Assembly (NCBI GenBank): GCA_937995555.1
Contig: CALKJX010000111.1
Coordinates: 1-7,653 of the forward strand
Source: an uncultured Elioraea sp.
GTDB lineage: Bacteria; Pseudomonadota; Alphaproteobacteria; Acetobacterales; Acetobacteraceae
Reading direction: 5' to 3'
DNA: 7,653 bases
The position numbers were made by a program, and so were the translations under genes. The notes under the pieces were generated by a model that was not told the origin of the DNA, did not search any database, and saw only the letters and a program-made list of their open reading frames with translations. Within the stretch, counting starts at the first letter, position 1. Every line of letters begins with the position of its first letter. Below, piece after piece: positions 1 to 7,653 of the stretch.

Positions 1-291
1 GAGCGTCACGAGCGGGCCGCGCACGCGGTGGCTCGCGTTGAACACCACGACATCGGGCGGCCCGCCGAGGGCCGCGTCCATCGCCGCGAACAGCGCCTCG
101 ACCTGCTCCGGCACGGTCGCGTCGCAACGCTGCGTCACCGCACCGGTCTCCTCGGCCAGCCCCGCAAGCTTCTCGACGGACCGCGCCGCAAGCCCGACGC
201 GCATGCCCTCGTACGCGAACAGCCGCGCGAGCGAGGCGCTGAGCCCCGCACCCACGCCCACGATCAACGCCCGCCCGTAGTGATCCCGCAT
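1..291 (-). CDS. Short-chain dehydrogenase/reductase (SDR) family oxidoreductase, N-terminal part (3' end outside window)
   Basis: Read on the minus strand from the ATG at 291-289, the frame stays open for 97 codons to the window edge, so the C-terminal part is missing. The fragment is the first half of a Rossmann fold. After the first beta strand (ALIVG) comes a glycine-rich dinucleotide loop, GVGAGLSAS, at about residues 12-20. A second strand ends in AAR (35-37), whose basic residue often goes with NADP(H) preference. An acidic CDAT segment (56-59) follows, and then VVVFNAS (81-87), where classical SDRs have NNAG. The loop departs from the classical TGxxxGxG pattern. The Ser-Tyr-Lys catalytic residues would lie beyond the visible part, so substrate and even activity are unknown. 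The start is supported by GGAGG at 297-301, five bases upstream; the upstream ATG near 318 is out of frame. The gene is divergent from the glycogen cluster, so a shared function is not implied. SDR fold is fairly sure; specific function unknown. Confidence 0.8.
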   Translation of the reverse strand, partial: MRDHYGRALIVGVGAGLSASLARLFAYEGMRVGLAARSVEKLAGLAEETGAVTQRCDATVPEQVEALFAAMDAALGGPPDVVVFNASHRVRGPLVTL

Positions 292-296
292 CGGAG

Positions 297-301
297 CCTC
301 C
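297..301 (-). promoter_or_regulatory. Ribosome binding site of the SDR gene
   Basis: On the minus strand a GGAGG core, within GGGGAGG, lies five bases before the ATG at 291-289. It is a near-perfect Shine-Dalgarno match and fixes the start of the partial SDR gene. Confidence 0.75.
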
Positions 302-344
302 CCGCCCCGACCCTCGCATGGCGCGGCTCCTCGCGCCATCGCGC

Positions 345-374
345 ATGACGCTGCCGCCCACCCACCCCTATAGT
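345..374 (+). promoter_or_regulatory. Predicted sigma70-type promoter of glgX, possibly giving a leaderless mRNA
   Basis: Within the 91-bp divergent gap there is a -35-like hexamer ATGACG (345-350, 4 of 6 matches to TTGACA), an 18-bp spacer, and a -10-like hexamer TATAGT (369-374, 5 of 6 matches to TATAAT). TATAGT is the only AT-rich hexamer in a region that is otherwise almost all G and C. Transcription would be expected to start around 380-383, on or next to the GTG start codon of glgX at 383. The -10 overlaps the palindrome CTATAG, so weak activity toward the SDR gene is possible, but I see no good -35 on that strand. This is prediction from consensus only. Confidence 0.5.
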
Positions 375-382
375 CCGGCCGC

Positions 383-2544
<2,162 letters not shown>

Positions 2545-2548
<4 letters not shown>

Positions 2549-4569
2549 CCGATGCGGCGCTCGCCGCCCTCGCCAAGGCCGCCGGTCTCGCGGCGGAATG
2601 GCGCGACAACACCGGCAGGCTGAACACGGTCGGGCCGGAGACCCTGCGCGCCGTGCTCGGCGCCATGGGGTTTCCGGCCGACAGCGACGCAGCGATCGCC
2701 GAGGCGCGTGCGGCGCTTGCGCGCCGTGCCGCCACGCTGCCGCCGGTGCTGACCCTGACGGTCGGCGCCGACGGCGTGGCCGTCCCGGGGGGCGCGGTCG
2801 GCGATCGGTGGCGGCTTACGCTGGAGGACGGCACCACCCGCGAGGGCGCGCTGGTCCCGGGCTGGAGCGGCGAGGCACGCCTGCCGGGGCTCGACACGCC
2901 GGGCTGGCACAGGCTGGAGCTTGGCGACCGGGAGGTAGCGGTGGCGGCCGCGCCGCCGCGCTGTGTCGCCTTGCCCGAACGGGCGCGCGTCTGGGGGCTC
3001 GCCGCGCAGGTCTATGCGCTGCGCCGCGCGGGTGATCGCGGTGTCGGCGATCACGGCGCGCTCGCGGCGCTCGGCGAGGTGGCGGCACGGTACGGTGCCG
3101 CGTGCCTGGCGATGAGCCCGCAGCACGCGCTGTTCGCCGCCGACCCGCACCGCTACGGGCCGTATTCGCCGTCCTCGCGACTGTTCCTCAATCCTCTGCA
3201 TGCCGACCCGTCGCTGGTCTTCGCCGATGGAGACGCGGCGGTGACGGCGGATGACGGCGATCTGGTCGATTGGCCCGCGGTCTCGACGCGCACGCTCGCC
3301 GCCTTCCGCGCCCTGTTCGCGCGCCACGCCGCCGACCCGCGCTTCGCGGCCTTCCGTGCCCGCGAGGGCGAGGCATTGCGCGATCACGCGCGCTTCGAGG
3401 CGCTGCACGCGCATCAGGTCGCGCACCGCGCGGCCCATGACTGGCGGCGCTGGCCGGCACCGCTCCGCGACCGGGCGAGCGCGGAGGTCGCGGCGTTCGC
3501 GCGCGCCCACGCGGACGAGGTGGCGTTCCACGAGTTCGCGCAGTTCCTCGCCGATGCCAGTCTTTCCCAGACGCAGCGGCGTCTGCGCGCGGCCGGCATG
3601 GCGATCGGCCTGATCACCGATCTCGCGGTCGGCGCCGATCCCGCTGGCAGCCAAGCCTGGTCGCGGCCGGATCAGTTCCTGAATGGCGTCTCGGTCGGCG
3701 CACCGCCCGATGCCTTCTCGCCGCTCGGCCAGGACTGGGGGGTGACCGCGTTCTCGCCGACAGCGCTGATCGACACCGGCTTCGCAGGCTTCCTGGGGGT
3801 GCTGCGCGCGGCGCTGCGCCATGCCGGCGGGGTGCGGATCGATCACGTCATGGGGCTAGCCCGGCTCTGGCTCGTCCCGCCCGGCGCAAGCCCGCGCGAG
3901 GGCGTCTATGCGCGCTATCCGCTCGATGACCTGCTGCGCCTGATCGCGCTCGAGTCCTGGAAGCACAACGCGATCGTGATCGGCGAGGATCTCGGTACGC
4001 TGCCCGACGGATTCCGCGACCGGCTGGATGCGGCCGAGATCCTCGGCATGCGCGTGCTTTGGTTCGAGCGCGATCACAGCGGGGCCTTCACCGACCCGAC
4101 GACGTGGTCACGCCGCGCGGCGGCGATGACGACGACGCACGACCTGCCCACGGTGGTCGGCTGGTGGCAGGGCCGCGACATCGCCTGGCGCCGCCGGCTC
4201 GACCGCTTCCCCGACCTGGCGGCGGCCGAGGCGGAGGAGGCTGGGCGTGCGGCGGATCGAGCCGCGCTCTGGCGGGCGATGTGCCGCTCCGGTGCGGCCA
4301 CGGGCGAGATGCCGGGGATCGAGGCGGCGGAGCGCGTCCTCGATGCGGCGATCCGGCATGTTGGCGGTTCTGCCTCGGCACTGGCGCTGCTGCCGGTCGA
4401 GGACGCCTGCGCGCTCGGCGAGCAGCCGAACCTCCCCGGCACCGTCGACGGCCACCCGAACTGGCGCCGTCGCCTGCCGGTGGACGCAGGGGCGATGCCG
4501 GATCGGGCGGACATGCGGCGGCGGATCGCCGCCTTCGCCGCATCGCGCCGCAACGACGTGAAGCCCTGA
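2545..4569 (+). CDS. malQ: 4-alpha-glucanotransferase MalQ (amylomaltase, GH77)
   Basis: MalQ transfers alpha-1,4-glucan segments between malto-oligosaccharides and releases glucose. It disproportionates the short chains freed by debranching so that phosphorylase can continue. The 674-residue product resembles the long, E. coli-like form. An N-terminal domain (about 1-145, with NTGRLNTVGPETLRAVL near 22-38) precedes the GH77 barrel, which starts near Trp150. Barrel motifs are DRGVGD (164-169) and PYSPSSR (206-212). The catalytic residues are Asp433 in RIDHVMGL (nucleophile), Glu481 in GEDLGTLP (acid/base) and Asp533 in TTHDLPT. All three are present, so the enzyme should be active. The 250s-loop region reads GQDWGVTAFSP where many relatives have GQNWGLPPF-like sequence, a modest divergence. 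The start overlaps the glgX stop as ATGA and has a good GGAGG nine bases upstream. The fused-looking placement with glgX implies matched expression of the two chain-processing enzymes. Confidence 0.95.
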
Positions 4570-4685
4570 CATGAATTGCTACGTGGCGGACATCCGGCTC
4601 CCGGCTGCCCGCACGCCGGTGGTTCTAGTAATCTTTACCCCGTATGATCCACTGCCGGCCCTGTCAGGCGGAGACGAAACCGGGC
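4570..4685 (+). promoter_or_regulatory. malQ-glgP intergenic region with an AT-rich promoter-like island
   Basis: This 116-bp gap holds a short AT-rich island (about 4620-4650) that contrasts with its GC-rich surroundings. Inside it, TATGAT at 4643-4648 matches five of six bases of the -10 consensus, but no convincing -35 lies 16-18 bp upstream. The island is flanked by imperfect inverted repeats: GCCGGTGG at 4615-4622, and CCA plus CCGGC within 4649-4659. These could form a stem with a 26-base loop or act as an operator. A start site near 4655 would give a short leader carrying the AGGCGGAG ribosome binding site. No T-run follows the stem, so it does not look like a terminator. A secondary promoter for glgP-glgC is plausible but unproven. 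Confidence 0.35.
4666..4673 (+). promoter_or_regulatory. Probable ribosome binding site of glgP, deciding the GTG start
   Basis: AGGCGGAG ends twelve bases before the GTG at 4686, which is slightly long spacing but the only purine-rich element in the gap. The alternative in-frame ATG at 4644 has nothing similar upstream (a pyrimidine-rich TCTTTACCCC stretch instead) and overlaps the -10-like TATGAT. Confidence 0.5.
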
Positions 4686-7190
<2,505 letters not shown>

Positions 7191-7239
7191 ACCGCCCACT
7201 GGCGCGACCGCCTCTCACCCTGGCAGGATCACACCGATC

Positions 7240-7245
7240 AGGGGA
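7240..7245 (+). promoter_or_regulatory. Ribosome binding site of glgC
   Basis: AGGGGA lies seven bases before the ATG at 7253 and supports that start over the internal ATG at 7304. The 62-bp glgP-glgC gap shows no hairpin followed by a T-run, so read-through from glgP is expected. Confidence 0.7.
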
Positions 7246-7252
7246 ACACGAC

Positions 7253-7653
7253 ATGGGCATTGACAGCCGAGCCTCACTTCCCAGGCCGCTCGCGCGCAGC
7301 GCGATGGCCTTCGTACTGGCGGGCGGCCGAGGCTCGCGGCTGATGGAGCTCACCGACCGGCGGGCCAAACCCGCGGTGTTCTTCGCCGGCAAGTCGCGCA
7401 TCATCGACTTCGCGCTCTCCAACGCCATCAACTCGGGCATCCGTCGCCTCGCGGTCGCGACCCAGTACAAGGCGCACAGCCTGATCCGCCACCTTCAGCG
7501 CGGCTGGAACTTCCTCCGCCCCGAGCGCAACGAGAGCTTCGACATCCTGCCCGCGAGCCAGCGCGTCTCCGAGACCATGTGGTACCGCGGCACGGCGGAT
7601 GCGGTGTACCAGAACATCGACATCATCGAGGACCACGCGCCGCGCCACATCGT
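7253..7653 (+). CDS. glgC: Glucose-1-phosphate adenylyltransferase (ADP-glucose pyrophosphorylase) GlgC, N-terminal part
   Basis: GlgC makes ADP-glucose from glucose-1-phosphate and ATP, the committed and normally allosterically controlled step of bacterial glycogen synthesis. Only 133 codons are visible before the window ends; the family is usually about 420 residues, so roughly two thirds is missing. The nucleotidyltransferase loop is LAGGRGSRL (22-30), followed by the conserved RRAKPAV (36-42), RIIDFALSN (49-57), TQYKAHSLIRH (70-80), QRGWNF (82-87) and WYRGTADAVYQN (110-121). Arg36 sits where E. coli has the activator-site Lys39. RPERNESFDILPASQRVSE (89-107) is the alphaproteobacterial form, distinct from the E. 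coli sequence, and is the best taxonomic clue here. The usual FGGK is FAGK (44-47), a small departure. The start has a good AGGGGA seven bases upstream. Position after glgP suggests co-transcription of synthesis with breakdown genes. Confidence 0.97.
   Translation, partial: MGIDSRASLPRPLARSAMAFVLAGGRGSRLMELTDRRAKPAVFFAGKSRIIDFALSNAINSGIRRLAVATQYKAHSLIRHLQRGWNFLRPERNESFDILPASQRVSETMWYRGTADAVYQNIDIIEDHAPRHI

Noticed and set aside
28..348. Plus-strand open frames over 28-348 and 38-280
   Set aside because: They oppose the SDR gene, whose Rossmann motifs and ribosome binding site are clear on the minus strand. Their translations are Arg/Pro/Ala-rich without motifs.
7191..7252. Possible terminator or regulatory repeat between glgP and glgC (two ATCA copies around ACACCG)
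   Set aside because: No stable stem followed by a T-run is present, and four-base repeats are expected by chance in 62 bases.

Overview
The window is a glycogen / alpha-glucan metabolism cluster from a very GC-rich bacterium (about 70% G+C by eye, with strongly G/C-ending codons). The GlgC fragment carries a run typical of alphaproteobacterial ADP-glucose pyrophosphorylases (RPERNESFDILPASQRVSE). The best guess is therefore a high-GC alphaproteobacterium, perhaps Rhodospirillales/Acetobacteraceae. The family-level guess is inference only.

Layout. Positions 1-291 hold the 5' part of a minus-strand short-chain dehydrogenase/reductase (SDR) gene that runs off the left edge. A 91-bp divergent intergenic region (292-382) follows and contains a plausible sigma70-type promoter pointing right. 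Four plus-strand genes come next: glgX (glycogen debranching enzyme, 383-2548), malQ (4-alpha-glucanotransferase, 2545-4569, overlapping glgX by ATGA), glgP (glycogen phosphorylase, most likely 4686-7190) and glgC (ADP-glucose pyrophosphorylase, 7253 to the right edge, truncated). The only plus-strand gaps are 116 bp (4570-4685) and 62 bp (7191-7252). No rho-independent terminator is visible in either, so the four genes are likely one operon, possibly with an additional promoter just upstream of glgP.

How the genes work together. GlgP removes glucose-1-phosphate from the outer chains of glycogen until it reaches limit branches. GlgX hydrolyses the short branches that remain. MalQ rearranges the released malto-oligosaccharides into chains GlgP can use again, releasing glucose. 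GlgC catalyses the committed synthetic step (glucose-1-phosphate + ATP to ADP-glucose). Degradation and synthesis genes therefore share one transcription unit. A glycogen synthase (glgA) and branching enzyme (glgB) might lie beyond the right edge, but this cannot be seen.

All complete genes keep their catalytic residues and look functional. I see no mobile element, tRNA, rRNA, CRISPR array or phage gene, and nothing that amounts to a new system. The points worth a second look are a possible leaderless glgX mRNA, a sharp AT-rich synonymous-codon patch over the GlgX catalytic nucleophile motif, an AT-rich promoter-like island before glgP that affects its start call, and a few substitutions in conserved GlgP and GlgC motifs.
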